DNA of 59,069 nt from a gamma proteobacterium HTCC2207 (lineage in GTDB: Bacteria; Pseudomonadota; Gammaproteobacteria; Pseudomonadales; Porticoccaceae): NCBI GenBank assembly GCA_905182265.1, contig CAJJAO010000002.1:1-59069 (forward strand), read 5' to 3'. The translations under genes and the position numbers were made by a program. The notes under the pieces were generated by a model that did not search any database, was not told the DNA's origin, and saw nothing but the letters and a program-made list of their open reading frames with translations. Of the stretch, positions 36,832 to 46,167 are shown in pieces (positions within the stretch are counted from its first letter, which is position 1; each line of letters begins with the position of its first letter).

Positions 36832-36857
36832 GCGGGCCAAGCAATAAACTGGCCCGC
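36832..36857. terminator. Hairpin between convergent genes
   Basis: GCGGGCCA and TGGCCCGC form a perfect 8-bp stem with a 10-base loop, followed by a T-rich stretch on the plus strand. It lies between the aminopeptidase and the convergent alpha/beta hydrolase. A 16-bp purine-rich unit (GCAAGGAAGGAA...) is duplicated just before it at 36794-36825. Confidence 0.7.
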
Positions 36858-36888
36858 TAACTTATTTTCTATTTTTAATGAACAGTTA

Positions 36889-37851
36889 TTAGTGAGCGGT
36901 TCCCTTTGAAACAGCCGTCGCCAACATGCTGGCTTCAACCTTGTTCATATGCCCAGTCAGGCTAGAAATGATTTTAGGCATCACCGCATCGGGCATACTG
37001 TGGCCCATTCCCTCAAGCAAAATAAACTCAGACCGTTCAATCAACTCTGCGGTGTGCTCGCCATGGGCCGGTGGTATTAAACCATCATCTACACCGTGCA
37101 ATACCAGCGTATCAGCCTGAATAGTTGCCACATCTACCGAACGATCACCTACCTTAAACACTGCCATCAAATGGCGCGGCATAGACTGAGGGAAAAACCC
37201 TCGAGCCCGAATCGCAGCTTCACGCTCAGCTTGGGCTTCACCCTCAGCTAAATCTCGCAAGCGGTTTTCGGCCATATTAGTCGGCGCAGGCAAATGAGTA
37301 GCACCGGTGGTAGACATAATTGAAATCAAACTGCGCGTGCGCTCCGGGTGTTTAGCCGCCACTATCTGAGCGATCATGCCACCCATAGAAGCACCAATAA
37401 TATGAGCATCTTCGTAGCCAACCAGATCCATCAAAGCCACCGCATCTGCCGCCATATCATTCAATGAATAAGGCGCATTAACCTGCATGCCAAGGCTATG
37501 CTTTAACAGCTGAAGCCACAATGTTGGTTGGCCCCAGTCGTCAAAGCGTGTGGACTCGCCGGTATCGCGATTATCAAACATCAGCACTTCATAACCGGCG
37601 TCTACAATGCCGCTAATCAACGTATCGCCCCAGGCCACGTTAGAGCCTCCCAGCCCCATAATCACCACGACCTTAGGCCTGTCTTTTACTTGTGCCTCGC
37701 CTTTGCCATCTCCAACAATACGGTAGGCAATGTTAATGCCATTAACCTCAGCGGTCTTTAGTTCATGGCTATCTAAATAGCTTCGCGAATATTCTCCGCT
37801 CACCAACGGTGACATCAGCAACAATAATAGACTGAGTAAAATAGGTCTCAT
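36889..37851 (-). CDS. Exported alpha/beta hydrolase
   Basis: A 320-residue alpha/beta-fold hydrolase. A signal peptide (about 1-19, LLSLLLLLMSPLVSG) indicates export. The nucleophile is Ser155 in GASMGGM. The acid is probably Asp in LHGVDDGLIPP, and the His is that of GMGHSMPD. The MGLGGSN motif after the first strand forms the oxyanion hole. Substrate unknown; a lactone or ester is typical. It is convergent with the aminopeptidase and downstream of the dioxygenase operon, separated from it by a 21-bp array. Confidence 0.85.
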   Translation of the reverse strand: MRPILLSLLLLLMSPLVSGEYSRSYLDSHELKTAEVNGINIAYRIVGDGKGEAQVKDRPKVVVIMGLGGSNVAWGDTLISGIVDAGYEVLMFDNRDTGESTRFDDWGQPTLWLQLLKHSLGMQVNAPYSLNDMAADAVALMDLVGYEDAHIIGASMGGMIAQIVAAKHPERTRSLISIMSTTGATHLPAPTNMAENRLRDLAEGEAQAEREAAIRARGFFPQSMPRHLMAVFKVGDRSVDVATIQADTLVLHGVDDGLIPPAHGEHTAELIERSEFILLEGMGHSMPDAVMPKIISSLTGHMNKVEASMLATAVSKGTAH

Positions 37852-37898
37852 GGCGCGTTCCCCTCTAATAGATTTCTTATTATTTAATACGGCTAGCC

Positions 37899-38029
37899 GG
37901 AGCCCTCAGCTCAATACTAGGAGCCCTCAGCCCAACACTAGAAGCCCTTAGCCCAATACTAGGAGCCCTCAGCTCAACACTAGTAGCCCTTAGCCCAAAC
38001 TAATAGCCCTTAGCCCAACACTAACAGCC
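37899..38029. repeat. 21-bp tandem array (6 copies and a partial), locus B
   Basis: Units begin GGAGCCCTCAGC and end in AACACTA or AATACTA; later copies carry AGCCCTTAGCCC. It shares the AGCCCTCAGC core and the CTA end with the 25-bp family but lacks the GATAAA tail, so it looks like a variant. It runs up to the stop codon of the TauD-like gene. Confidence 0.88.
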
Positions 38030-39052
38030 CTAACTCACCAGCGAAGCAAGCACTTTACGCTGCCCCTCAAAAGGTCGCCGCCCATGCATGGCCAAAAAAT
38101 TATCCACCAGAGCCACGTCACCGCTCTGCCAGGGAATATCAAATGTTAGCTCGTCGGCTATATCAATTGCCACCGCCATATCATCTAAGCTGATCGCCGA
38201 ACCATCACCAAAACAAATAGACTTGCCGCCAGTGTTACGGGCATCTTTCCAACCCCGAAAAGCCGCAATCAGCTGATTAAAAAATACTGTCGTGCCATCT
38301 GCCAACTCCCGCAAAGCGGGTAATACTGGCGTGGTGACAAACAGAGAATTATCAGCCTGCCAAGCCCAGGTATAACCCAGCTTTTTAAGCTTGGCTTCGG
38401 CCTGCTCGCGACTCTCAGAGCTCACAGCGCCCTCAATACCCTCAATACTCTTAGCATTCTCAACACTCAGGGTACTGGGCCAGCTGCGTCCCTGCCCCGA
38501 AGCCATATCCTCTTCGGCAGGCATAGTTTGCGAATAGCGTACGCCTTTGGCAGCACAGTCAGCCACAAATTTAGGCACCTGCTGTTGCAAGCGCTGTAAC
38601 AAGATATCCGACCGGCAAATAGGGGTAGCGCCACCAATCTCTGCCGCCTGTTCACAAAAGAAAAATAACTTAGATGGGAATATAGGCGTCTGAGCCATCT
38701 CGTGGTGCAAAAAAATCGACACCTCAGGTGGCGCTTCATTGGCGGTAAATACAAGTTCGGTACGGTTGCGTCGCACCGCATTAGAAAGCGATTCGGCATA
38801 GGTGAAATTAGGCCAATCAAAGGCACGAATAAAACCATCAAAATCCTGATCGTCAACCAAACCAAGACCACGAAATAAAATCGCCCCATGAAGAGCAAGC
38901 TGATCTTCAAGTACGCCTCTATGCTCGGCAACCCAACTTGCTATATCAGCACTGGACCCCGACGCCTCAGCGCCGTAGATCAAAGGGAAAATAGACTCAC
39001 CATGATCCTGCTGCTCTGGCAAACCTATGGGTTTTACAATTAATTGACTCAT
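38030..39052 (-). CDS. TauD/TfdA-like Fe(II)/2-oxoglutarate dioxygenase
   Basis: A 340-residue dioxygenase. The iron site is His116-x-Glu118 in LHHEMAQ plus a distal His in LAMHGRRPFEGQRKV, whose Arg would bind 2-oxoglutarate. ILFRGLG and TPICRSDILLQRL are further family features. The substrate is not recognisable; relatives act on taurine, aryloxyalkanoates, and amino acids in secondary metabolism. It is the last gene of a minus-strand operon with symporter, Gfo/Idh/MocA enzyme and aldo/keto reductase, nine bases after the reductase gene. Confidence 0.85.
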   Translation of the reverse strand: MSQLIVKPIGLPEQQDHGESIFPLIYGAEASGSSADIASWVAEHRGVLEDQLALHGAILFRGLGLVDDQDFDGFIRAFDWPNFTYAESLSNAVRRNRTELVFTANEAPPEVSIFLHHEMAQTPIFPSKLFFFCEQAAEIGGATPICRSDILLQRLQQQVPKFVADCAAKGVRYSQTMPAEEDMASGQGRSWPSTLSVENAKSIEGIEGAVSSESREQAEAKLKKLGYTWAWQADNSLFVTTPVLPALRELADGTTVFFNQLIAAFRGWKDARNTGGKSICFGDGSAISLDDMAVAIDIADELTFDIPWQSGDVALVDNFLAMHGRRPFEGQRKVLASLVS

Positions 39053-39060
39053 GGTCGGGC

Positions 39061-40038
39061 CTAGTCGTAAATAGAGTGGAATGTATTAAAAGCCGACTCG
39101 CAGAAGACACCCGGATCGTTAAAACGACGGTTCTGATTTAAGGCAGAAATACCCGCCATCTCGTCATCGCTTAGGTTGAATTCTGAAAGCGTTAAATTCT
39201 CAACTAACCGCTGGGGATTACTGGTTTTAGGAATCACCGCAGTGCCCCGCTGAATACCCCAACGCAACACAACCTGGGCTGGGGTAGCGCCGGTGCGTTC
39301 GGCTGCCGCCAATACCACAGACTGGGTTAACACAGTGTCACTGGCGCTGGCCATATCGATGGCAACATAAGACAGCGAGCCCAATGGTGAAAATGCCGTC
39401 ACAGCAATATTGTAAGCCTGGGCTGTGCGCAACAGCGGCTCCTGAGTTAAATAGGGGTGAGATTCAATCTGTAACATCGCTGGTTTAATACGCGCATAAC
39501 TCATCAGGTCATGGAGTAGGCTAGCACTGTAATTACACACGCCTATCTGTCGCACCAATCCATTCTGTACTAACTGCTCCATAGCACCCCAGGTTTCACT
39601 GAGGGGTACGGCATCAAGCTCCATACCCGGATTTTCTGCGCTGGGATCATGGATCCACTCAGCGGGGTAACGGTGATTAAAGTCCACATAGCTCAGGGCA
39701 ATAGGGAAATGCACAAGATACAGGTCAATGTAATCTAGACCCAAGTCATCCATAGATCGGCGACAGGCTGCCTCGACATGCTCTTGACGGTGATAGGTGT
39801 TCCAAAGCTTTGACGTTACCCAAAGATCTTCGCGGCTGCACAGCCCGTCGGCGATAGCTCTAGCAATACCCTCACCTACCTGCTTTTCGTTGCCATAATC
39901 AGAGGCACTGTCGAGATGTCGATAGCCCACTTTGATAGCCTGATACACAGCCTCTGCCACTGCATCTGCGTCAATTTTCCAAAGGCCAAGACCCACGGCA
40001 GGCATTTGATTGCCGGTAACGTTAATAACCTGATTCAT
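39061..40038 (-). CDS. Aldo/keto reductase, aldose-reductase type
   Basis: A 325-residue NAD(P)H-dependent reductase with the catalytic Asp-Tyr-Lys-His set: DSASDYGNE (Tyr about 48), WVTSKLW (Lys about 77) and LYLVHFPI (His about 110). The coenzyme motif IPKTSNPQRLVEN and the end LNQNRRFNDPGVF resemble xylose/aldose reductases, so a sugar or sugar-like carbonyl is a fair guess. It lies between the Gfo/Idh/MocA gene (25 bases) and the TauD-like gene (nine bases). Confidence 0.9.
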   Translation of the reverse strand: MNQVINVTGNQMPAVGLGLWKIDADAVAEAVYQAIKVGYRHLDSASDYGNEKQVGEGIARAIADGLCSREDLWVTSKLWNTYHRQEHVEAACRRSMDDLGLDYIDLYLVHFPIALSYVDFNHRYPAEWIHDPSAENPGMELDAVPLSETWGAMEQLVQNGLVRQIGVCNYSASLLHDLMSYARIKPAMLQIESHPYLTQEPLLRTAQAYNIAVTAFSPLGSLSYVAIDMASASDTVLTQSVVLAAAERTGATPAQVVLRWGIQRGTAVIPKTSNPQRLVENLTLSEFNLSDDEMAGISALNQNRRFNDPGVFCESAFNTFHSIYD

Positions 40039-40063
40039 AGTAGTAATAGTAATCCTGGTAATC

Positions 40064-41278
40064 CTAGTGATTTAAAAAGCCAGCCAACCCGTTAGCTGTC
40101 ATAAAGGGAGAAATCTCAACAGCCTGCCCAAGAGCCATAGACTCCTGAGCGGCACTGGCAACAATCATCGACCACAGCCCCTGCAAAGGGGTTGCTGCTT
40201 CAACAGGTTTGCCGTCCAGCTGGTCCATAAAAGCAATGTGTTCATAATAAGTCGCACCATGGTGGCCGCTCTGTTCGATCAATGCTGGGTAGGTAACCTC
40301 TGTCTGCCTAGAGGCCGCCGACTCACCAGACTCAATGGCCACAGTTGCCCGAGAGCCCTGCTGTTGATGAAAGTTAAATACTTCTTTAGCCACAAGCCTG
40401 CCTTGGGTGCCGGTAACAACCAGCTCTTCAGTAAACTCATGGCAAAACATATTGAGGGTAAAGTTGGCTCTGGTGCCGTTGGCATAGTCGATCACCACAA
40501 AGGCGTGATCATCAATATCCGAGGCCCTGCCCTGGTGTTCAAAATCTTTAAAGTTAACCGCCTGACCACCGCTGGCATAAACCTTGGTCGGTTGAGACTG
40601 GGCCAGCAGATTAATCAGATCAAAATAATGGCAGCACTTCTCTACCAATGTGCCACCGCTATTAGCATTAAACTTATTCCACTGCCCCACCTTGTCTAAA
40701 AAGGGCGGCCGGTATTCGCTCATGCTAATGGTTTTTATCTCGCCCAACGACCGTCGCGAAAGTGCCTCATGAAAGGCCTCAATATATTGGGCCTTGTACC
40801 TGTACTGCAGACCAATTTGTATAAACGATGAATAAGCCTCACTAATCGCTATGGTCGCTGCAGCATCTTGCAGATCGGTCGCCATAGGCTTTTCGAGAAA
40901 GATCGGCTTACCCGACTTAATGGCCACCTGCAGAATTTCATAATGCGTATAGTTTGGCGTGCAGATAAATAGCGCATCTGCATTGGAGTCGTTACAGGCA
41001 GCAGCTAAGTCGGCATAACGCACAAGCGTATTACTAGCATAGGTTTTATAGTTGGCCTCAGCCACGTCCAAACTATGCTCCTGAGTATCATAAATACCAT
41101 GCACCTGGGCTCGTCCCAGCAGACTGGCCACGCGCATATGCTCTTGCCCAATAGTGCCAGTGCCAATCACTACTATTTTGTGGCTGGGCTGGGGTTGCTG
41201 ATAAAGGTACTTATCGCCGTCGGTAATATGTTGCTGGCCGGCAGCCGTTTCAAAGAAACGTAATCTGGGTTTAGTCAC
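40064..41278 (-). CDS. Gfo/Idh/MocA family oxidoreductase
   Basis: A 404-residue NAD(P)-dependent oxidoreductase. The Rossmann motif VVIGTGTIGQEHM (about 34-46) follows a 30-residue N-terminal extension; the family signature EKPMATD is at about 130. The C-terminal domain carries the substrate site with GGTLVEKCCHYFDLINLL. Members oxidise sugars, inositols or sugar acids. The gene overlaps the symporter gene by eight bases, so translation is coupled. Together they suggest uptake and oxidation of a polyol or sugar. Confidence 0.9.
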   Translation of the reverse strand: MTKPRLRFFETAAGQQHITDGDKYLYQQPQPSHKIVVIGTGTIGQEHMRVASLLGRAQVHGIYDTQEHSLDVAEANYKTYASNTLVRYADLAAACNDSNADALFICTPNYTHYEILQVAIKSGKPIFLEKPMATDLQDAAATIAISEAYSSFIQIGLQYRYKAQYIEAFHEALSRRSLGEIKTISMSEYRPPFLDKVGQWNKFNANSGGTLVEKCCHYFDLINLLAQSQPTKVYASGGQAVNFKDFEHQGRASDIDDHAFVVIDYANGTRANFTLNMFCHEFTEELVVTGTQGRLVAKEVFNFHQQQGSRATVAIESGESAASRQTEVTYPALIEQSGHHGATYYEHIAFMDQLDGKPVEAATPLQGLWSMIVASAAQESMALGQAVEISPFMTANGLAGFLNH

Positions 41279-43022
41279 TAAAATTCCCTACCTTTAAAAC
41301 ATTAGTTTCGCGCCGATAAGACAACACCCAAGAGACAATATTGATGACGACCAGAATACAAATCAGTGGCCAAAACAGCGTGCTAATACCACCCACCAAA
41401 CCAATCGGCGAGAACAGCAAATACAAACCAACCACGCAAGACAACAACGTAATCGCACAGGGAATACCAAAGCGCCAAGGCTGCATGTCGACCTTGCTTG
41501 TCGTGCTATAAGTCCAGGCTGTAGCCCTTGGGTAACGCTGCCCTACCAGCAGCATTATCGCCACCTCGATCACAAACAAAATAGCGTACAGATGTAAGAA
41601 GTGAATCGTCACCACATCTGCAAACACAAACTTTAAGAGACCGTAGGCCAGCACATGAAACCCAATCACAAGCTTAGGACCCAACGCGGGAACCTGCTTG
41701 GTAAACAGCCCCACCACTACGATCGCAATCACCGGAATATTATAAAAACCCGTGAATACGCGAATAATCTGCCACAGCCCGTCCGGTGCAAACTGCAGCA
41801 TAGGTGCCACCACAAACGAAAATAGCGCAATCAGTATCGACGCTCGCTTGGCCACCTTAAGCACCTGCTTATCTGACACTGGCTGCTGCCCTTGGCGCTC
41901 CTTATAGGGCACATAGACATCCAGACAAAACAGCGTCGCGGCACTGTTTAGCAATGAATTAAACGAGCTAAACACCGCACCCAACAGCACCGCCAAAAAG
42001 AAACCCATGGCATACACAGGCAGCACATCGCGGATCAGCTGAGGGTAGGCTAAATCAATTGACCCTAAACCGGTTGCCGTGCCCACCCCCCCATAGAGGT
42101 GAAAAGCAATAACCCCGGGGATCATCATCATAAAAGGCACCAACACCTTAAAGAACCCAGAAAACAGCACCCCCTTCTGACCCTCGGCCAAATTTTTGGC
42201 CGCCAGAGTGCGCTGAATAACATACTGGTTAGTGCACCAATAAAATAGATTGGCAAAGATCATGCCGGTGAATAAGGTAGCAAATGGAGTGGGGTCCGAG
42301 TCTGACCCTATAGCATTGAGCTTTTCGGTACTGTTGTTACCAATAATGTGCAGGCCTTCAGATACACTTCCCTCACCTAAAAGCGACAGACCAAGCACAG
42401 GTACCGCAATACCAATTAGCAGCAGCCCAATACCATTTAAGGTGTCAGACACAGCAACCGCCCTAAGGCCACCAAACACTGCATACATAGCACCAACGCT
42501 GCCAATGGCAACAATAGTGACGGCCAGAGCCTGACTGTAGGGCAGATTAAACAAGGTAGGAATATCGAAGAGTTGCAGCACAGCAATAGAGCCGGAATAC
42601 AGCACCGAAGGAATGGTCACTAAACCATAACCGAGCATAAATAAGATCACAGTCAAACGGCGAACATCATCGTCAAAGCGATCATTTAAAAATTCAGGTA
42701 ATGTCGAAAAAGCACCCGCCAGATAACGGGGCAAAAAGATAAACGCCATGCAGATAGTAGCGAAAGCTGCGGTCACTTCCCAAGCCATACTGCTCAGGTT
42801 AAACCCATAGGCCGAGCCATTTAAACCAATTAACTGTTCAGCACTAAGATTGGTTAGTAGCAAGGAGCCTGCAATAAATACCGCCCCCAACCCGCGACCG
42901 GCCAAAAAATAGCCATCGCGAGTATCTACTTCACCTTTGGTCTTGCGGTAAGAGATCCAAGCAACCAGTCCCATAAAAAACAGGCAGCTTAGTAATGTTG
43001 CGCTTAATTCAGATGCATTCAC
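41271..43022 (-). CDS. Sodium:solute symporter (SSS family, SGLT-like)
   Basis: A 583-residue inner-membrane symporter with about 14 hydrophobic helices. GYFLAGRGLGAVFIAGSLLLTNLSAEQLIGLNGSAY (about 38-73) is the first conserved SGLT region, which forms part of the sodium site, and FYWCTNQYVIQRTLAAKNLAEGQKG near residue 260-285 is the family signature in the sugar-transporter branch. The substrate is probably a sugar or polyol. It is the first gene of the operon; the DUF3604 gene upstream is separated by 168 bases. Confidence 0.92.
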   Translation of the reverse strand: MNASELSATLLSCLFFMGLVAWISYRKTKGEVDTRDGYFLAGRGLGAVFIAGSLLLTNLSAEQLIGLNGSAYGFNLSSMAWEVTAAFATICMAFIFLPRYLAGAFSTLPEFLNDRFDDDVRRLTVILFMLGYGLVTIPSVLYSGSIAVLQLFDIPTLFNLPYSQALAVTIVAIGSVGAMYAVFGGLRAVAVSDTLNGIGLLLIGIAVPVLGLSLLGEGSVSEGLHIIGNNSTEKLNAIGSDSDPTPFATLFTGMIFANLFYWCTNQYVIQRTLAAKNLAEGQKGVLFSGFFKVLVPFMMMIPGVIAFHLYGGVGTATGLGSIDLAYPQLIRDVLPVYAMGFFLAVLLGAVFSSFNSLLNSAATLFCLDVYVPYKERQGQQPVSDKQVLKVAKRASILIALFSFVVAPMLQFAPDGLWQIIRVFTGFYNIPVIAIVVVGLFTKQVPALGPKLVIGFHVLAYGLLKFVFADVVTIHFLHLYAILFVIEVAIMLLVGQRYPRATAWTYSTTSKVDMQPWRFGIPCAITLLSCVVGLYLLFSPIGLVGGISTLFWPLICILVVINIVSWVLSYRRETNVLKVGNFSD

Positions 43023-43138
43023 TGGTTTTAAATCTGCCCTTAAGACGCGCTAGTTGATAAAAGAATTAGGCTGCTATATCAGCGTAATTATAACCTAATT
43101 CTTTATCGAACAACTAAGTCTCAAACCTTGTAGGTCCC

Positions 43139-43183
43139 AAAGTACCTAGTTAAAAAGTACCTAGTTAAAAAGCACCTAGCGAG
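43139..43183. repeat. 15-bp tandem repeat (x3)
   Basis: Two exact copies of AAAGTACCTAGTTAA and a third, AAAGCACCTAGCGAG, end eight bases before the DUF3604 stop codon on the minus strand. Confidence 0.85.
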
Positions 43184-43190
43184 AAAGCCC

Positions 43191-45185
43191 TTATTGGCCC
43201 TGATACCAGATCGGCGAGGTCCAAGCCATTTCACGAACGGTGTCTGGGTACTGGCCATTGGTACAAACATCTGGACGATCTGCTTCAGCAAGTGCTGCAC
43301 AGTCGTAGGTGTGCCAGCGAGGCGTTTCTGGCTCAACCGCACGCAAGTAATAATAAGCGGACTGCGCAGGGTCAAAACTCTCGTCGGTGTAAACCTTACA
43401 CAGACTATCGGCACCGGCTTCTTCACTAGCGATGGGCAGAACCTGAGTATTCATCTTGCCCTCAGCATCAATCCAACCCTTGATCAGGTGCAGCGCCTGC
43501 AACTTAAGACCCTCTGGGTCTTTCGCGGCATAGGCAAGAAATACTGGTTTAGCAGTAACGTCGGAAGCATTTTCACCAAGAGCACTCAAATCAGCACCCA
43601 TAGGAACACCACCAGCATAGGCCTGAGCAATCATATCGTTAGCTTCGCAAAGACCTGCATCAAGTCCCCAACCAGCAAACAGTCGCGGACGAATTCTTGG
43701 TCCAGAAGTACCAAACACCTCTTTGCGTAACATGGCATCAAAAATAGAATCACGGGTATTTTCCTGAGCCCAAACACCAGCCAAACCGCCAGGGTTACCA
43801 TCGATACCACTGGTCAATAAACCAGGCTGCAAACGCTGAGCTGGGTTAGCTTCACCAGACACAGCACCAACCCACGCCGACTCTTTAACGCCACCAGAGG
43901 TAGCAGAATGCGTATCGGTCGCCGCAATAATGCCCAGCTTAACCGGGTTAAGACCTATGCTTTGTTCTTCCTTAAGACCCACCAACAGTGCCGAACGCTG
44001 GAAGTCTGTAGGGTGCACACAGCCAGCCCCAAGCATACCGCTATCGCCAATAGTGCCAGGTGCGCATTCAGTAGTAACCTGCGAAGCCTCCCCTACCGCC
44101 ATCGTTGACTGAGAAAAGTCTCGAGTCGCATAGGTCTTCTTCTCACCCATGCGTCTAACCGCTTCAACATTACACAGCTCATCCGGCGCACCAAATACAG
44201 TGGTTAAACCGTTAATGCATTCCGAACTACCTTTATGCTGGAAGATCTCCATAATCGGCTCGCGCTTTAAGCGGCTCTTGGCATAGGCGATTTTAGCTTC
44301 GTCCGTATCCTCAAGTTGCATATAAGGCGCCATGCGACCGTTAGCCAAATTACTGTTATGGGGAATCGTTAGGTAATCACAGCCTTCTTCAATATCGCAA
44401 ACATCGTCTAACGCAGACCACAGCTTGCTATCAATAGGTGCATCTATATAGCTAACCGGCAGGCCAGGTACAGAATCATTTCTAAAAATCACGTTGCGGT
44501 GATAGTTACTAGTACCAGGTGTGCCGGTGTACTCATAGGCCACAAAGCTAGTGAACTCGCAGGGCGTATTAGCGGTATTGGACGCCGCCTGAATGTTCTT
44601 CCAAGGAGACTGGGCAAAATCACGACACAGATTGCCATCAGCGCCACAGATTTCTGGAATTCGTACCGGGGTCTCGGTGGTGATCACCGTACCCAACATC
44701 ATCATACCCATGCGCTCACTAGAGCGGTAACCGGTACAGAACTTAGTGTTATAAACCGGTGAACCTTCAGTGCGGCACAGGGCTCTCTCACCCAAAAACT
44801 CGCCATGGTCTGTCACGGCCAAAAAGTCTAGGGGACGGTCAATCTTGGTGGTGCCAGTGGCAACGCCCTTATCATTAATCGGGAAAAAAGGAATCGACTC
44901 GCCACGAGCATAGCGGTGTGCATCTTCTGGTGTTGCGCCGGTGCTGTTCGCTGCGGCATCAAACGAGTAGCTAGTGTGGATATGCAGATCACCAAATAGC
45001 GCCGTACGGTTGGGATCATTATTGGCGCAGCTGTCCATATTATCCGCAGCGGCCATCTCACCACTGTTAGCCGTGGACGAAGACTGAGCATCAAGCTGAG
45101 CAGGAGTTTCTGGCCCACTGCAGGCAGAGACAAAGGCGAACGCCGACAGCGCAGCCAGTAGCCGGAGGTTTTTGTGATTAAACAT
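43191..45185 (-). CDS. DUF3604 lipoprotein (PHP-like)
   Basis: A 664-residue lipoprotein (lipobox VSAC, Cys22). The DUF3604 domain begins FGDLHIHTSYSFDAAANSTGA, a histidine-rich metal-binding start like that of PHP phosphoesterases, and continues with LDFLAVTDHGEFLGE and IIAATDTHSATSGGVKESAW. Biochemical function is not established; a metal-dependent hydrolase is likely. A second member is encoded at the right end of the window. It lies upstream of the symporter operon on the same strand, with a 15-bp array between. Confidence 0.88.
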   Translation of the reverse strand: MFNHKNLRLLAALSAFAFVSACSGPETPAQLDAQSSSTANSGEMAAADNMDSCANNDPNRTALFGDLHIHTSYSFDAAANSTGATPEDAHRYARGESIPFFPINDKGVATGTTKIDRPLDFLAVTDHGEFLGERALCRTEGSPVYNTKFCTGYRSSERMGMMMLGTVITTETPVRIPEICGADGNLCRDFAQSPWKNIQAASNTANTPCEFTSFVAYEYTGTPGTSNYHRNVIFRNDSVPGLPVSYIDAPIDSKLWSALDDVCDIEEGCDYLTIPHNSNLANGRMAPYMQLEDTDEAKIAYAKSRLKREPIMEIFQHKGSSECINGLTTVFGAPDELCNVEAVRRMGEKKTYATRDFSQSTMAVGEASQVTTECAPGTIGDSGMLGAGCVHPTDFQRSALLVGLKEEQSIGLNPVKLGIIAATDTHSATSGGVKESAWVGAVSGEANPAQRLQPGLLTSGIDGNPGGLAGVWAQENTRDSIFDAMLRKEVFGTSGPRIRPRLFAGWGLDAGLCEANDMIAQAYAGGVPMGADLSALGENASDVTAKPVFLAYAAKDPEGLKLQALHLIKGWIDAEGKMNTQVLPIASEEAGADSLCKVYTDESFDPAQSAYYYLRAVEPETPRWHTYDCAALAEADRPDVCTNGQYPDTVREMAWTSPIWYQGQ

Positions 45186-45367
45186 AATGATTCCTATTGT
45201 TATTATTTTTAGATAACCGCTTAGTAGCGGTTTGTTCTTAGGTTACTTCGATCTTAAATTGTTTTTAGCCCTGGTCATACCCTAATTAAGACTATCCGGT
45301 ATTACATCAAGACCCCAAAGGCCGTACTATAGTTTTATAACCCTAAGATACTGGTACAGCAACCTCC

Positions 45368-46114
45368 ATGAACTCGGCATTAGAAAAAGAGCTAGAAAAA
45401 GCACTACAAAGCGAACAGGGTCCCAAATACCAGCGCCTCAAGTCTTATATTCTTAAGCAGATTGGCAACAATATTTGGCCACCTTCGTTTCTGCTGCCTA
45501 CCGAGCTTGAGTTCTCTCGCACATTAAGCATGTCTCGCATGACCGTAAATCGAGCACTTCGAGAATTAGCCAACGAAGGTATTCTGGTGCGTACCGCCGG
45601 CGCCGGCACCTATGTTGCCGAACCCAAAAGCAGCGGCCATCTATTAGAGATTCATAATATTGCCGATGAAGTACGCCAGCGCAACCACGACTATAGCTGC
45701 CAACTCATTGTTAATAAACTCGACAAACTAAACAGCAAAGACGCAGCCCGCATGCAACTTGCCACCGGCACTAAAGTTTTCCACACCGTAATAGTGCACC
45801 TAGAAAACAACCGCCCTATACAAATTGAAGACCGCTACGTAAACCCAGAAGTCGTACCCGATTACGGCACCACAGATTTCACCGTCACAACACCAGCGGA
45901 ATTTCTGCTCAAAGTAGCACCACTGCAAGAAGCCGAACACAGAGTGCAGGCCAGAATGCCCACGGCAGAGCACAAGAAGTTATTAAAATTAAAGAGCTCG
46001 GAACCCTGCCTAGTGCTGCTTAGACGCACCTGGAGTCTGGGCAAAATAGCCTCCGTGGCCACAATGTATCACCCCGGCGACAGCTATGAGCTGAGTGATG
46101 TTTTTACGCCGTAG
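45368..46114 (+). CDS. hutC: Histidine utilisation repressor HutC (GntR family)
   Basis: HutC represses the hut genes and is released by urocanate. The 248-residue protein has the GntR winged helix (about 20-85: YQRLKSYILKQI..LLPTELEFSRTLSMSRMTVNRALRELANEGILVRTAGAGTYVAE) and the UTRA effector domain (about 95-240), including the signature FHTVIVHLENNRPIQIEDRYVNPEVVPDY. A palindrome of HutC type lies between hutF and hutU. It is convergent with hutF, 53 bases apart. Confidence 0.95.
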   Translation: MNSALEKELEKALQSEQGPKYQRLKSYILKQIGNNIWPPSFLLPTELEFSRTLSMSRMTVNRALRELANEGILVRTAGAGTYVAEPKSSGHLLEIHNIADEVRQRNHDYSCQLIVNKLDKLNSKDAARMQLATGTKVFHTVIVHLENNRPIQIEDRYVNPEVVPDYGTTDFTVTTPAEFLLKVAPLQEAEHRVQARMPTAEHKKLLKLKSSEPCLVLLRRTWSLGKIASVATMYHPGDSYELSDVFTP

Positions 46115-46167
46115 CGTTATAAGTATGCGGTAGGTATTGAGGGAGATGGCAAGGGATATAGTAAAGT

